Source of the DNA: Gammaproteobacteria bacterium
GTDB taxonomy: Bacteria; Pseudomonadota; Gammaproteobacteria; HyVt-429
Direction: 5' to 3'
DNA length: 64,000 bases
Assembly (NCBI GenBank): GCA_013152415.1
Contig: JAADGI010000005.1
Span: forward strand, 16,949 to 80,948
Shown: positions 17,898 through 28,490 of the stretch, in pieces
Position numbering within the stretch: the first letter of the stretch is position 1
How the letters are laid out: every line of letters starts with the position of its first letter
Notes under the pieces: model-generated
What the model was told of the DNA's origin: nothing
Databases searched by the model: none
What the model saw: the letters and a program-made list of their open reading frames with translations, nothing else
Translations under genes and position numbers: made by a program

Positions 17898-20198
17898 ATG
17901 GCCAAGAACCTCATCATCGTCGAGTCACCTGCCAAGACCAAAACCATCAAGAAGTACCTCGGTAAAGATTTTAACGCCCTGGCCACCTATGGCCATGTCC
18001 GTGACCTCATCCCCAAAACCGGTGCTATCGACACTGAAAATGGGTTTGAAATGAAGTATGCCGCCATCGACAGAAACAAGAAACACGTCGATGCCATTGT
18101 CAAAGCGCTTAAAAAATCCGAGGCGCTGTATCTGGCAACGGACCCCGACCGGGAAGGCGAGGCCATATCATGGCACCTATACGAAATGTTAAAAGAAAAG
18201 GGCTTACTGGAAGGCAAGACTGTCCACCGAGTGGAATTCTTTGAGCTCACCAAATCTGCTATTCAAAAAGCGATAACACAACCACGAGAGTTATCACTCA
18301 AACTTATTGACGCCCAACAGGCACGTCGTGCATTAGACTATTTAGTGGGTTTTAACCTTTCGCCACTGTTGTGGAAAAAAATCAGGCGTGGCTTATCGGC
18401 CGGACGTGTGCAGAGCCCAGCCTTGAGAATGATCTGTGAACGTGAAGAAGAGATCAATAAGTTTGAACCCAGAGAATACTGGACCATTGAGGCTGACCTT
18501 AAGTCAAACAAAACCGAGCTCGGTGCCAAACTCACCCATTTCGATGGCGAAAAACTGGATCAATTTGCCATCGGCAACCAAAAACGAGCCGATAAAGTGG
18601 AGTCTGTATTAACGAAACAGGCCGCTGGAAAATTAACAGTCTCCAAGGTCGACAAGAAAAAACGCAAACGTAACCCTGCCCCGCCGTTTACCACATCAAC
18701 CCTGCAACAGGAAGCGGCACGTAAACTGGGTTACGCAGCACAACGCACCATGCGCATTGCCCAACAACTCTATGAAGGCATTGAAATTGAAGGTGAAGCA
18801 ACGGGTTTAATCACCTATATGCGTACTGACTCTGTCAATCTGGCCACAGAGGCGGTTAACGAGATTCGTGCATTTATCGAAGAACGCTACGGTAAAGAAA
18901 ATCTGCCGGATGAACCGCAGACCTATAAAAATAAATCCAAAAATGCCCAAGAAGCCCATGAGGCAGTACGGCCCACCTCGGTCACCCTGACCCCTGACCA
19001 ACTTAAAGAGGCCCTGAAACCAGAACAGCTCAAACTCTACGAACTAATCTGGAAGCGTGCAGTGGCCTGCCAGATGATTCATGCCACCATGGATACGGTA
19101 AGTATCGACCTGGTCCCTGGGGCGCACACTGATAATATTTTTCGTGCCACCGGTTCCACCGTAGTCAATCCGGGATTCATGGCGGTCTACCAGGAAGGCA
19201 GTGACGACAGCAAACCCGAATCTGATAGTCAAAAAATACTCCCCCCCATGGAAGAGGGTGATGAGATCAACTTACAGATTATCCGCAAGGAACAACACTT
19301 TACCGAACCCCCACCCCGATTTAGCGAAGCCAGTCTGGTGAAAACCCTTGAGGCCCACGGCATCGGCCGGCCCTCCACCTATGCGTCTATTATTTCTACC
19401 CTGCAAAACAGAGAGTACGTCACTACTGACAGACGCCGATTTACACCAACAGATGTAGGTATGGTCGTTAACAAGTTCTTGTCTGGCCATTTTACGAAAT
19501 ACGTGGATTATGATTTTACCGCAAAGCTTGAAGATGACCTGGATGCCATTTCACGTGGTGAACAGGAATGGAAACCTTTGCTGGAAAAATTCTGGACCGA
19601 ATTTAAAAAGGAAGTGGATCACAAGGAGGCCACTGTGGATAGAAAAGACGTCACCCAGGAAGAGATGGATGAAGACTGCCCAACTTGTGGCGCCAAACTC
19701 TCAACCCGTCTTGGCCGCCATGGAAAATTCGTGGGTTGTACCGCCTACCCGGAGTGTAAGTACACAAGAAATCTCGACGATGAGCCCGGCACTTCCAACG
19801 AACCCGAAGTGGTAGAGGGGCGTCAATGCCCCAAGTGTGAATCAAATCTGGTCATCAAACGAGGCCGTTACGGCAAATTTATTGGTTGCAGCAACTACCC
19901 GGAGTGCAAACACATGGAGCCCCTGGAAGCACCTGAAGACACGGGCGTCACCTGCCCCGAGTGCAAACAGGCCTCCATGCTCAAACGCAAATCCCGATAT
20001 GGCAAGGTCTTCTATTCCTGCGCCCGTTACCCGGACTGTAAATATGCGGTCTGGAATGAACCCTTGGATGAGCCCTGCCCTGAGTGTCAACACCCTATCC
20101 TGACTTTAAAGACCACCAAGCGCCGGGGAACGGAAAAAGTCTGCCCACAAAAAGAATGTAAACACGCCGAACAGGTCGAGGCACCGGAGGAGACCTAA
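17898..20198 (+). CDS. topA: DNA topoisomerase I (type IA)
   Basis: This 766-aa protein has the TOPRIM domain (IVESPAKTKTIKKYLG and the acidic triad DPDREGEAISWH) and the type IA core with the nucleophilic Tyr in GLITYMRTDSVN. Four C-terminal four-cysteine zinc ribbons begin at CPTCGAKLSTRLG, CPKCESNLVIKRG, CPECKQASMLKRK and CPECQHPILTLKT. It relaxes negative supercoils. It ends 11 bases from the stop codon of the convergent mrcA gene. Confidence 0.97.
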   Translation: MAKNLIIVESPAKTKTIKKYLGKDFNALATYGHVRDLIPKTGAIDTENGFEMKYAAIDRNKKHVDAIVKALKKSEALYLATDPDREGEAISWHLYEMLKEKGLLEGKTVHRVEFFELTKSAIQKAITQPRELSLKLIDAQQARRALDYLVGFNLSPLLWKKIRRGLSAGRVQSPALRMICEREEEINKFEPREYWTIEADLKSNKTELGAKLTHFDGEKLDQFAIGNQKRADKVESVLTKQAAGKLTVSKVDKKKRKRNPAPPFTTSTLQQEAARKLGYAAQRTMRIAQQLYEGIEIEGEATGLITYMRTDSVNLATEAVNEIRAFIEERYGKENLPDEPQTYKNKSKNAQEAHEAVRPTSVTLTPDQLKEALKPEQLKLYELIWKRAVACQMIHATMDTVSIDLVPGAHTDNIFRATGSTVVNPGFMAVYQEGSDDSKPESDSQKILPPMEEGDEINLQIIRKEQHFTEPPPRFSEASLVKTLEAHGIGRPSTYASIISTLQNREYVTTDRRRFTPTDVGMVVNKFLSGHFTKYVDYDFTAKLEDDLDAISRGEQEWKPLLEKFWTEFKKEVDHKEATVDRKDVTQEEMDEDCPTCGAKLSTRLGRHGKFVGCTAYPECKYTRNLDDEPGTSNEPEVVEGRQCPKCESNLVIKRGRYGKFIGCSNYPECKHMEPLEAPEDTGVTCPECKQASMLKRKSRYGKVFYSCARYPDCKYAVWNEPLDEPCPECQHPILTLKTTKRRGTEKVCPQKECKHAEQVEAPEET

Positions 20199-20209
20199 CT
20201 GCATCTGCT

Positions 20210-22735
20210 CTAAAACAGACCTTCTGGTATCGCCTTATCCGGCGCGACAACAACCGGGGCAGCAGTGGTTTCGTCTCCACTCTCTATATCTTCAACCCTG
20301 GCCATGCCAGCAATAAAATACTCTCGATAACCGATAGGATCATCATCTGTAGTAGGCTGGCCTGTATCCATATTGATTTGTGCGCTGGTAATGCCACGCG
20401 GTGGGATTTGCGGCTCTTCCGGCGTCCCTGCCAACGCCACACGCATATAATCTATCCAAATCGGCAGTGCTGCTCGACCACCGGCCTCACCACGCCCCAG
20501 GGACTTTGGCTGATCGAAACCCACCCACACAGTCGTTACCAAGCCACGATTAAAACCCGAGAACCAGGCATCACGAAAATCATTGGTGGTGCCCGTCTTG
20601 CCGGCCAGATCTTTGCGTTTTAACACCATGGCACGACGCCCGGTGCCCACCTTAATGACATCTTGCAATATACTGGTCATGATATAGGCGTTTTCAGCGC
20701 TGATGGCCCGCTTCGCGTATCGCGGTCTTTTCTGTTCAGAGGGTGCTATCAGCTTATCCTCAGGCGCTGCTTCTTGTGCCTTATTCTCAGCATTGGCATC
20801 AGGTGCTGACAGTTCATCAACTGTTTCAGCCTTAGCCGTAATTTCTGGCTGCTCGGTCTTTTCGGGCACACAGGTCGCACAAACAATGGTGGGATTGGCA
20901 CGCTCGACAATTTCACCGGCACCGTTTTCTACGCGCTGAACAACATAGGGTTCTATGAGAAACCCTCCATTGGCAAATACAGCGTAGCCGGAGACCACCT
21001 CCATAGGCGTAAGTGAGGCCGTGCCTAATGCTAAGGACAGATTCTTTGGCAGCCGCTCTTCATCAAAACCAAATCGCAGGAGATGCTTGACAGCAAACTT
21101 CGGCCCAAGTGATCGCAACAAACGGACGGATACCAGATTTAAAGATAGTGTTAACGCCCGCCGTAAGCGGGTTGGGCCAAAAAACTTTCCACTATAATTT
21201 TCTGGACGCCACACACCCTCTAACTGAACATCCGGCACGACAATAGGCGCACCACTGACACGGCTGGCAGCGGTAAAGCCCTTCTCCAGGGCTGCGGAGT
21301 AAATAAAGGGTTTGATATTCGACCCAGGTTGCCGTTGCGCCTGTATCACGCGGTTAAACTTGCTATCAAAAAAATCAAAGCCACCACTGAGGGCGACCAC
21401 CCGACCGTCCTGCGGTTCCAGTGACACAACTGCACCACTGACCTTGGGGATTTGAGCCAACCACCATTTATCCTGGCCCTCTTTATCGACTCGCTTTTCG
21501 ACATAAATGACATCACCCACACGTAAAATATCTGTAACCCGTTTTGGGCTGGGTCCCTTGCTGTTTTCACCGATGTAACGACGGGCCCATTTTAGCCCTT
21601 CCCACTCCAGGCTAATGGTTTGCCCCTGGCCAATATAGGCCTGTAACGTCTTGGTATCGGTAGTCATTACAATGGCGGGGGCCAAATGGGCAGAACTCGA
21701 CGTCTTGGCCAGAATCTTATCGAGTGAGGCTGGATCGGTTGCCCCATCAATTTGTGTCCGCTTTAGGGGTCCGCGATAACCGTGACGCCGCTCATAGGCC
21801 ATCAGTCCATCACGCAGCGCAACATCGGCAGCCTGCTGGCGAGTGGCATCAATAGTGGTATAGACTTTATAGCCCCCACCGTAGGCCATATCACCGTATT
21901 TTTGCACCATGTAGTGCCGTACCATCTCGGCCACATAGGGGGCCGAAACCTCGATCGCCGCCAAATGTTTGGTTGCAGTTAATGCAGACAACCGAGCCTG
22001 GCTATGTGTTTCATCGTCGATAAACCCCAGCTTGTACATTCTATCAAGGACATAGTTACGCCGTGCCTTGGCATTTTCCGGATTGCTCAGGGGGTTGTTC
22101 CTTGACGGCGCCTTGGGCAGGCCTGCCAACATCGCCATTTGCGGCAGAGTCAAATCCGCCAGGGATTGGCCATAGTACACATGGGCAGCGGCGGCAAAAC
22201 CATAGGAGCGGTGACCCAGGAATATTTTATTGAGATACAACTCAAGGATCTGGTTTTTCTCCAACTCCTGTTCTATCTTAAACGCTAACAAAATTTCCTT
22301 GATCTTTCGGGTGTAGGTCTTTTCCGGACTTAGAAAATAGTTTCGCGCCACTTGCATGGTGATGGTGCTGGCCCCCTGACCGTGCGCACCACTACGCAGA
22401 TTAGCGACAGCAGCACGTATGATGCCCAAAAAATCCACTCCCTGGTGGACATAAAAGGAGTCATCTTCGGCGGCCAGCACCGCCTTGATTAACAGGGTTG
22501 GCACCTCTTCGGTGCGGACGGGCACCCGTCGTTCATCACCAAATTCCGCCATCAATTTACCCCTGGCGGTATAGACCCGCAGGGGCACCTTGAGCTGTAT
22601 ATCCTTCAATGTTTCGACTTCAGGTAGCGTTGGGGAAACCACCAGGGCCACCACCGCCAAACCCAACAGCCCGGTGACCACCAAACCCAACACCCCGGTG
22701 AGCAGGCCGATAGGAGAAATACTTAATTTTTTCAT
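20210..22735 (-). CDS. mrcA: Penicillin-binding protein 1A (bifunctional)
   Basis: This 841-aa protein has an N-terminal membrane anchor (about 10-33), a GT51 glycosyltransferase domain with the catalytic Glu in AAEDDSFYVHQG and QGASTITMQVARN, an OB-like insertion (about 330-430), and a transpeptidase domain with SxxK as GSNIKPFI, SxN as SLN and KTGTTNDFRDAWF. A Glu/Ala-rich insertion (about 620-670, AKAETVDELSAPDANAENKA) is probably a disordered loop. It polymerises and cross-links peptidoglycan. It is divergent from pilM, the usual arrangement. Confidence 0.96.
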   Translation of the reverse strand: MKKLSISPIGLLTGVLGLVVTGLLGLAVVALVVSPTLPEVETLKDIQLKVPLRVYTARGKLMAEFGDERRVPVRTEEVPTLLIKAVLAAEDDSFYVHQGVDFLGIIRAAVANLRSGAHGQGASTITMQVARNYFLSPEKTYTRKIKEILLAFKIEQELEKNQILELYLNKIFLGHRSYGFAAAAHVYYGQSLADLTLPQMAMLAGLPKAPSRNNPLSNPENAKARRNYVLDRMYKLGFIDDETHSQARLSALTATKHLAAIEVSAPYVAEMVRHYMVQKYGDMAYGGGYKVYTTIDATRQQAADVALRDGLMAYERRHGYRGPLKRTQIDGATDPASLDKILAKTSSSAHLAPAIVMTTDTKTLQAYIGQGQTISLEWEGLKWARRYIGENSKGPSPKRVTDILRVGDVIYVEKRVDKEGQDKWWLAQIPKVSGAVVSLEPQDGRVVALSGGFDFFDSKFNRVIQAQRQPGSNIKPFIYSAALEKGFTAASRVSGAPIVVPDVQLEGVWRPENYSGKFFGPTRLRRALTLSLNLVSVRLLRSLGPKFAVKHLLRFGFDEERLPKNLSLALGTASLTPMEVVSGYAVFANGGFLIEPYVVQRVENGAGEIVERANPTIVCATCVPEKTEQPEITAKAETVDELSAPDANAENKAQEAAPEDKLIAPSEQKRPRYAKRAISAENAYIMTSILQDVIKVGTGRRAMVLKRKDLAGKTGTTNDFRDAWFSGFNRGLVTTVWVGFDQPKSLGRGEAGGRAALPIWIDYMRVALAGTPEEPQIPPRGITSAQINMDTGQPTTDDDPIGYREYFIAGMARVEDIESGDETTAAPVVVAPDKAIPEGLF

Positions 22736-22913
22736 ATGGTTATGGAGCCCTAAGATAAAATTGGATAGACCGCCGGTCGGATATTATAGGGATTTCACCC
22801 GCTACACCCAAAAAGTCTGTTGTGTTTTAGATTTGTTATCGACTATAGTTGTGACTGTATTTAATCCAAGTTGGGATATTATGCCTGTAACCATCAGAAA
22901 GTAGGCGACTTTT

Positions 22914-23978
22914 TTGGAAATTTTTGCCAAAAAACAACAGTCCATCATAGGTGTGGATATCAGCTCCTCTGCAGTCAAGGTCCTCGAGCTCAGCAAGAGC
23001 GGGGACCATTACCGGGTGGAACGCTACACTGTGGACCCGCTACCCCAGAATGCCGTGGTGGAAAACGCCATTACCGACGTCGACCAGGTGGGCCATGCCG
23101 TGGAACGCGCCATCAAACGGTCGGGGACCCGCTGCAAACACGCCGCCGTGGCGGTTGCTGCCTCCCATGTGATTACTAAAATGATCACCATGGGCTCGGG
23201 GCTGAATGAATCAGAACTTGAAACCCAGATTGAACTGGAAGCCGACCACTACATCCCCTACCCCCTGGATGAGGTGAATCTGGACTTTGAGGTCATTGGC
23301 CCCTCTGAGACTGATCCCAACCAGGATGAAGTGCTCATCTCCGCCTGCCGCAAGGAAATCGTAGACGATTATATTGCGGTGATAGAACAGGCGGGCCTCA
23401 CCCCCGCAGTGGTGGATGTGGAATCCTACGCCATGGAAAGTGCCTACAGCCTCATTGCCAAGCATATTCCTGGTGGCGGCATGGAAAAGACCATCGCTAT
23501 TCTCGATTTTGGCGCCACCACCATGCACATGAATGTGATGCACAACAATCGATCAGTTTACACCCGTGACCACGCATTTGGCGGCAAACAATTAACCGAA
23601 GAGATACAACGCCGCTACGGTCTGTCCTATGCCGAAGCGGGACTGGCCAAGAAGGTAGGCGGCCTACCCGACAACTACCAAACAGACATCCTGCACCCTT
23701 TTATGGAGGCCATGTGCCAGGAAACCACCCGGGCACTTCAATTCTTTTATTCATCGAGCCAATTTAGCAGCGTAGACCAAGTCTTGATAGCGGGTGGCTG
23801 CGCCCAGATATTGGGTGTGGATGAGTTGATCGCCAACCGGGCAGGCATTCACGCAGCAGTAGCCAATCCCTTTACCAGCATGTCGCTGGCATCGAGAATC
23901 AAACCCCAGTCCCTAAGCGGTGACGCACCGTCCTTGATGGTAGCGTGCGGCCTGGCGATGCGGAGCTTTGACCAATGA
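22914..23978 (+). CDS. pilM: Type IV pilus inner-membrane platform ATPase-like protein PilM
   Basis: This 354-aa actin-fold protein begins EIFAKKQQSIIGVDISSSAVKVLEL. The start is a TTG at 22914; an in-frame TAG lies four codons upstream and no ATG is near, and AGAAAGTAGG provides a weak ribosome site. It binds the N-terminal INLLPW motif of PilN at the cytoplasmic face. The gene overlaps pilN by 4 bases and opens the pilMNOPQ operon, whose promoter should lie in the 178-base gap with mrcA. Confidence 0.95.
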   Translation: MEIFAKKQQSIIGVDISSSAVKVLELSKSGDHYRVERYTVDPLPQNAVVENAITDVDQVGHAVERAIKRSGTRCKHAAVAVAASHVITKMITMGSGLNESELETQIELEADHYIPYPLDEVNLDFEVIGPSETDPNQDEVLISACRKEIVDDYIAVIEQAGLTPAVVDVESYAMESAYSLIAKHIPGGGMEKTIAILDFGATTMHMNVMHNNRSVYTRDHAFGGKQLTEEIQRRYGLSYAEAGLAKKVGGLPDNYQTDILHPFMEAMCQETTRALQFFYSSSQFSSVDQVLIAGGCAQILGVDELIANRAGIHAAVANPFTSMSLASRIKPQSLSGDAPSLMVACGLAMRSFDQ

Positions 23979-24547
23979 CGAGGATCAATCTCCTACCTTG
24001 GCGTGAAATGCGTCGCCGCCAACTGGACCTGCAGGTCCTACGGGGCAGTTTCTTCGCCTGGGCATTGATGGGACTCATATCCCTGTATGCCCATCTCCAT
24101 CTCAACGGGAAGATCAGCGCACAAAATAACAGGAACGCCTACATCCAGAAGGAAATTAAAAAGCTGGATGCTCAGATCAAGGAAATCAAGGAATTAAAAA
24201 AGAAACGCGCTGCACTCATATCACGTATGGACGTCATCCAAAGCCTGCAAGGTGATCGCACACGAATTGTCCACATCTTCGACGACCTTGTCAGAAAACT
24301 ACCTGAAGGAATATACCTTACCGGCCTGAAAAAACGAGGAAAATCTGTCACTCTGACGGGTATCGCTCAATCAAACGGCCGTATCTCCCTCTTTATGCGC
24401 CAACTTGATGCCTCGGAGTGGTACACCAACCCACGACTTCAAGTGATCAATATCGCTCAAGAGGGCGGTCTGCGCGTCAGCAAGTTCACACTTCAGGTTG
24501 CCCTGGCACAAAAGAAAACCATTGTGGCCGGTGGGGGCACGAACTAA
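23975..24547 (+). CDS. pilN: Type IV pilus alignment protein PilN
   Basis: This 190-aa protein starts MTRINLLPWREMRRRQ, the conserved cytoplasmic peptide that docks in PilM, followed by one membrane segment (about 26-46) and a coiled-coil/ferredoxin-like periplasmic part. Its ATGA start overlaps the pilM stop. It forms the inner-membrane ring with PilO. Confidence 0.95.
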   Translation: MTRINLLPWREMRRRQLDLQVLRGSFFAWALMGLISLYAHLHLNGKISAQNNRNAYIQKEIKKLDAQIKEIKELKKKRAALISRMDVIQSLQGDRTRIVHIFDDLVRKLPEGIYLTGLKKRGKSVTLTGIAQSNGRISLFMRQLDASEWYTNPRLQVINIAQEGGLRVSKFTLQVALAQKKTIVAGGGTN

Positions 24548-24553
24548 GCCGTT

Positions 24554-25186
24554 ATGTTAACCGACGACCTAAAAAATTTAGATATAAACGATATCGCATC
24601 GTGGCCCATACCTATAAAGGTAGTGGGCGCCATAATAGTATCGGCACTGATTCTTGCTCTGAGCTACTGGTTTTTTATTCAAGATCAACTAGACGCCCTT
24701 GATAAAGCCGGGCGCAAAGAACAAGAATTACGCGCCACCTTCTTGATGAAAAAATCCCTGGCAATCAATCTTCCGGCCTATAGACAGCAGATGACCGATA
24801 TGGAGGAAGACTTTGGAGTCATGCTGCGCCAGCTTCCCAACAAAACTGAAATCCCGGAACTGTTGATTGATATCACCCAAGCAGGTTTAAGCCGGGGCTT
24901 GAAATTTAAACTCGTCAAACCCGGCGTAAAGATATACTCAGATTTTTACGCAACGCTCCCAATCGACCTTAATGTGATGGGTACTTATCATGAACTAGGT
25001 CAGTTCATTAGTGATCTGGCCGCTTTGCCACGCATTGTTTCATTAGGCAATATCGATATTTCGCCGTTGGATAAAAAACTTTCCATGAAAACGATTGCTC
25101 TCACCTATCACTATCTGGATGAAGAGGAAATCGCGGCACAATCGGCTGCAAAAAATAAGAAAAAACGTAGGCGTGGCCGAAGATAG
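24554..25186 (+). CDS. pilO: Type IV pilus alignment protein PilO
   Basis: This 210-aa protein has a short cytoplasmic N-terminus, a membrane segment (about 25-45, VVGAIIVSALILALSYWFFI), a coiled coil and a periplasmic ferredoxin-like domain containing the conserved QLPNKTEIPELLIDI. It pairs with PilN. The end is very basic (KNKKKRRRGRR), which is more charged than usual for PilO. Confidence 0.95.
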   Translation: MLTDDLKNLDINDIASWPIPIKVVGAIIVSALILALSYWFFIQDQLDALDKAGRKEQELRATFLMKKSLAINLPAYRQQMTDMEEDFGVMLRQLPNKTEIPELLIDITQAGLSRGLKFKLVKPGVKIYSDFYATLPIDLNVMGTYHELGQFISDLAALPRIVSLGNIDISPLDKKLSMKTIALTYHYLDEEEIAAQSAAKNKKKRRRGRR

Positions 25187-25191
25187 TCATT

Positions 25192-25716
25192 ATGCCTCAC
25201 ATAAAAAAATATCTTGTGGTTATCGTCAGCGTGATTCTGGCCGGTTGCGGCAGTGCCAATGTTGATGATCTACGTGAATTCACCAAAAATGCACACAAGG
25301 GTAAAAAACCAAGGGTTGAGCCTTTGCCGCTCTTTCAACCCCATACGGGTTTTGCATACTCGGCATCAAGCCTGACAGACCCTTTTTCACCCACCAATCT
25401 ACGCCCGGTAAGGGCACCGCTGGGTGCCAGCCATGGCGACAAGTCCCCTGACCCCAATCGACGCAAAGAACCCCTGGAGTCTTATCCCTTGGACTCCCTG
25501 GCTATGGTCGGCACCTTGGGCCGTGCCAATCAGACCTGGGTTATCATTCGGGCACCGGATGGTAGCGTTCACCATGCCCACATGGGTAATTATGTTGGTG
25601 AAAACTATGGGCGAATTATAGAACTATCAGATTCTCGAATTAAAATTATGGAGCTAGTGCTGGACCAAAATGGTAGATGGGTGGAACGGGAGACAGGTCT
25701 AGCCGTCATTGACTAG
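25192..25716 (+). CDS. pilP: Type IV pilus lipoprotein PilP
   Basis: This 174-aa protein has a lipoprotein signal peptide with lipobox LAGC near residue 19, a Lys/Pro-rich linker and the PilP beta domain (LDSLAMVGTLGRANQTWVII). It links the PilN/PilO ring to the PilQ secretin in the periplasm. It starts 5 bases after pilO. Confidence 0.94.
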   Translation: MPHIKKYLVVIVSVILAGCGSANVDDLREFTKNAHKGKKPRVEPLPLFQPHTGFAYSASSLTDPFSPTNLRPVRAPLGASHGDKSPDPNRRKEPLESYPLDSLAMVGTLGRANQTWVIIRAPDGSVHHAHMGNYVGENYGRIIELSDSRIKIMELVLDQNGRWVERETGLAVID

Positions 25717-25732
25717 CGAGGGGCGAATTATC

Positions 25733-28339
25733 ATGAATACTCAACACAAAGGAACCCAGGTGATGAAAACATCCGGTAAAGCACTATTCGTTTTTACTGG
25801 ACTATTTTTTGTCTCCCTTAGCTCTTCGGCAGCGACATTAAAGACACTTTCGTGGCAAGAAGGGAGCGACCAACTGGCGCTGCGGGTGGTCGTAGATGAC
25901 AAAACCACATTCTCCACCAGTGAATTACAGGGTGGCCAACGGCTACGTGTAACACTCGAAAACACCCAACTCCCCAATAAGCCGTTAAATATCGGCAGCA
26001 ATGGAATTGTAAAGAGTGTCGCTCCCTTTGCTAGCGATGACGGTCGTTCGGTTAATATTGATATTATGGTCAGCGAACCGGGGACTTTAGAAGTCAATCG
26101 CCAGAAAAATGTTTACCTTCTGGTTATCAAGCCAGTAAATACACCATCGACCCCTGATACCTCCGGGGCACAGGATCAAACCACACCCAACCCGGTTTCT
26201 TCAGGCGACACACCAAAGGGTTCGGCACCAAACACCTTAAAGGGAATCAAGTTCGACACACTGTCCGGGGGGCGTGTTCAGATAAAACTCAACATGTCCC
26301 GTCAACCTGCAGAACCGGGTAGTTTCAGTATCAACAAACCCGCCCGCATAGCGCTGGACTTTTTTGATACCCGAAGCGGCTTTGGAAGTAAGACTATACC
26401 TGTAGAGCTAGGCGCCGTGGAAACAATCTCAGCAATTGAAAGCCAGGGACGTACACGCATCGTGCTGAATCTTCTGGCACCGGTGGGATACAAAACAAAA
26501 ATAGAACCCGATGGATTGACTATCGTTATTGATGGCTCCACAGGTCAGCCCAATCAAACGGCCCAAAAAACGGGGACGGTCAATTTCGCCAAGCCCACGT
26601 CTGATGGATCTCACACCCTGGAGGGCGTGGATTTTCGACGCGGACCTAAGGGGGAAGGCAAGGTTATCGTTAACCTTTCCGATGATGACGCTGGAATCGA
26701 CATTAAAGAACAAAGTGGCGAGATTATAATTGACCTATTGAATACCAACTTGCCCGATAAACTGGAACGCCGGCTGGATGTTGTCGATTTCGCCACACCG
26801 GTAAGAACCATTGATACCTTTCGCCACAAAAATAACACCCGCCTGATCATACAGGCCAGTGGACGGTTTGATCACCTGGCCTATCAGTCAGGAAACGTTC
26901 TCACCATCGAAGTCAAACCTTTTGGCAAGGAAGAAGAGGAAAAACGCAAAGCGGATGAATTTGGTTACTATGGCGAGACCCTGTCACTTAATTTTCAAAA
27001 CATCGAAGTGCGGGCCGCCCTGCGCGTGATTGCCGATTTTACCGGGCTCAATTTTGTCACCAGCGACACCGTTAAGGGTACGCTAACGTTACGACTCAAG
27101 GACGTCCCCTGGGATCAAGCGCTGGATATTATTTTGAGCGCAAAGGGCCTGGCCAAGCGCGCCAAAGGAAACGTCATCTGGGTAGCACCGGCAGAGGAAA
27201 TTGCCGAAAAAGAAAAGATTGCACTCAAGGCCAGCAAGGCGGTAGCGGACCTGGAACCCTTGGTCAGTGAGCTGATACGAATCAACTATGCCAAGGCGTC
27301 CGACATCGCTGATCTGCTCCAATCTGTTAAATCAATTTTACCCACTGATGCGGGTGGCAATAACCTTACCAGCATCTCAGTTGACAGTTTTGAAACTGTC
27401 TCAAACAGCCTGCTTTCACCCCGGGGTAATGTCACCGTTGATATCCGCACCAATTCCCTTTTGGTCCAGGATACCCGAGCACAGATAAGGGCAGTCAAAA
27501 AACTTATCGCTCAATTAGACAGGCCGGTGGAACAGGTGATGATTGAAACCCGCATTGTCGAGGCCAGTGATGATTTTAGCCGCTCCATAGGTGCCCGGTT
27601 TGGTATTACCAACCGCAATCGCTCACTCAATGTCCCCGGTTCTCCCGGGACAAATGCCGGTGATGCCGTACTCACGGGTCAACTAGAAAACACCGAGGCC
27701 ATCTATAACGACGACACCTATCTGGTTAATGGTGCAGGACTCAACTTCGACCTCCCTTCTCCAGGTGTCGATGGCGACCCGGCGGGATCGATAGCCTTTA
27801 CCCTATTTAAGATTGCATCCACCCATTTACTGGCCCTGGAGCTGAGTGCCCTGGAGTCTGAAGGCCGCGGCAAAATCATCGCCACACCACGCCTGGTCAC
27901 CGCCAACGACAAGGAAGCCGTCATTGAACAGGGGGAAGAGCGGATCGTTTCCATACCCAGCGCCACAGGGGGAGCTGATTTATTTACCACCCGAATCGTA
28001 GAGGCCAAACTCAGGCTTAAGGTGATCCCTCATATCACACCCGACCAAAGCGTTATTCTTGATGTAGACATTACCAAGGATAATTTTAACTCGCCAACAG
28101 GCCCGACCAAGGACACTAAAATGATCCAAACACAGGTCCTGCTCAATAATGGCGAGACCGTTGTCATTGGCGGCATCTATCAGCAAACTTTGCAAAAGAT
28201 AGAAAGAAAGATCCCCCTACTGGGCGACATCCCTATACTGGGCAACTTCTTCAAGAAGAGAGAAAAGCTTGACAATAAGGTGGAACTGTTAATATTCCTA
28301 ACGCCTCGAATCCTGGCGCAGGAATTAAAGACCCGCTAA
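25733..28339 (+). CDS. pilQ: Type IV pilus secretin PilQ
   Basis: The protein is about 868 aa from the ATG at 25733, which is preceded by GAGGGG; an alternative start at 25763 (MKTSGKALFVFTG) directly precedes the signal peptide. Two AMIN domains (about 45-135 and 170-270) bind peptidoglycan. STN/secretin N domains follow (LNFQNIEVRAALRVIADFTG), then the secretin barrel with MIETRIVEASDDFSRSIG, PRLVTANDKEAVIEQG and the closing KIPLLGDIPILGNFFKKR. It forms the outer-membrane pilus channel. It is last of the pil operon; aroK follows after 151 bases. Confidence 0.96.
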   Translation: MNTQHKGTQVMKTSGKALFVFTGLFFVSLSSSAATLKTLSWQEGSDQLALRVVVDDKTTFSTSELQGGQRLRVTLENTQLPNKPLNIGSNGIVKSVAPFASDDGRSVNIDIMVSEPGTLEVNRQKNVYLLVIKPVNTPSTPDTSGAQDQTTPNPVSSGDTPKGSAPNTLKGIKFDTLSGGRVQIKLNMSRQPAEPGSFSINKPARIALDFFDTRSGFGSKTIPVELGAVETISAIESQGRTRIVLNLLAPVGYKTKIEPDGLTIVIDGSTGQPNQTAQKTGTVNFAKPTSDGSHTLEGVDFRRGPKGEGKVIVNLSDDDAGIDIKEQSGEIIIDLLNTNLPDKLERRLDVVDFATPVRTIDTFRHKNNTRLIIQASGRFDHLAYQSGNVLTIEVKPFGKEEEEKRKADEFGYYGETLSLNFQNIEVRAALRVIADFTGLNFVTSDTVKGTLTLRLKDVPWDQALDIILSAKGLAKRAKGNVIWVAPAEEIAEKEKIALKASKAVADLEPLVSELIRINYAKASDIADLLQSVKSILPTDAGGNNLTSISVDSFETVSNSLLSPRGNVTVDIRTNSLLVQDTRAQIRAVKKLIAQLDRPVEQVMIETRIVEASDDFSRSIGARFGITNRNRSLNVPGSPGTNAGDAVLTGQLENTEAIYNDDTYLVNGAGLNFDLPSPGVDGDPAGSIAFTLFKIASTHLLALELSALESEGRGKIIATPRLVTANDKEAVIEQGEERIVSIPSATGGADLFTTRIVEAKLRLKVIPHITPDQSVILDVDITKDNFNSPTGPTKDTKMIQTQVLLNNGETVVIGGIYQQTLQKIERKIPLLGDIPILGNFFKKREKLDNKVELLIFLTPRILAQELKTR

Positions 28340-28490
28340 CAGGCACCCTGGAACAACATGGACCTCAGATCATTGCCGCCAAGGTCGGTACGCTAGTACT
28401 ATCTGCTATTATGGTTTTTTTAAACCCAGGTGATATGCAGTGTATAGACCCTGCTAAATATCCCGCTGACGTTACACTAAGACACCGGTA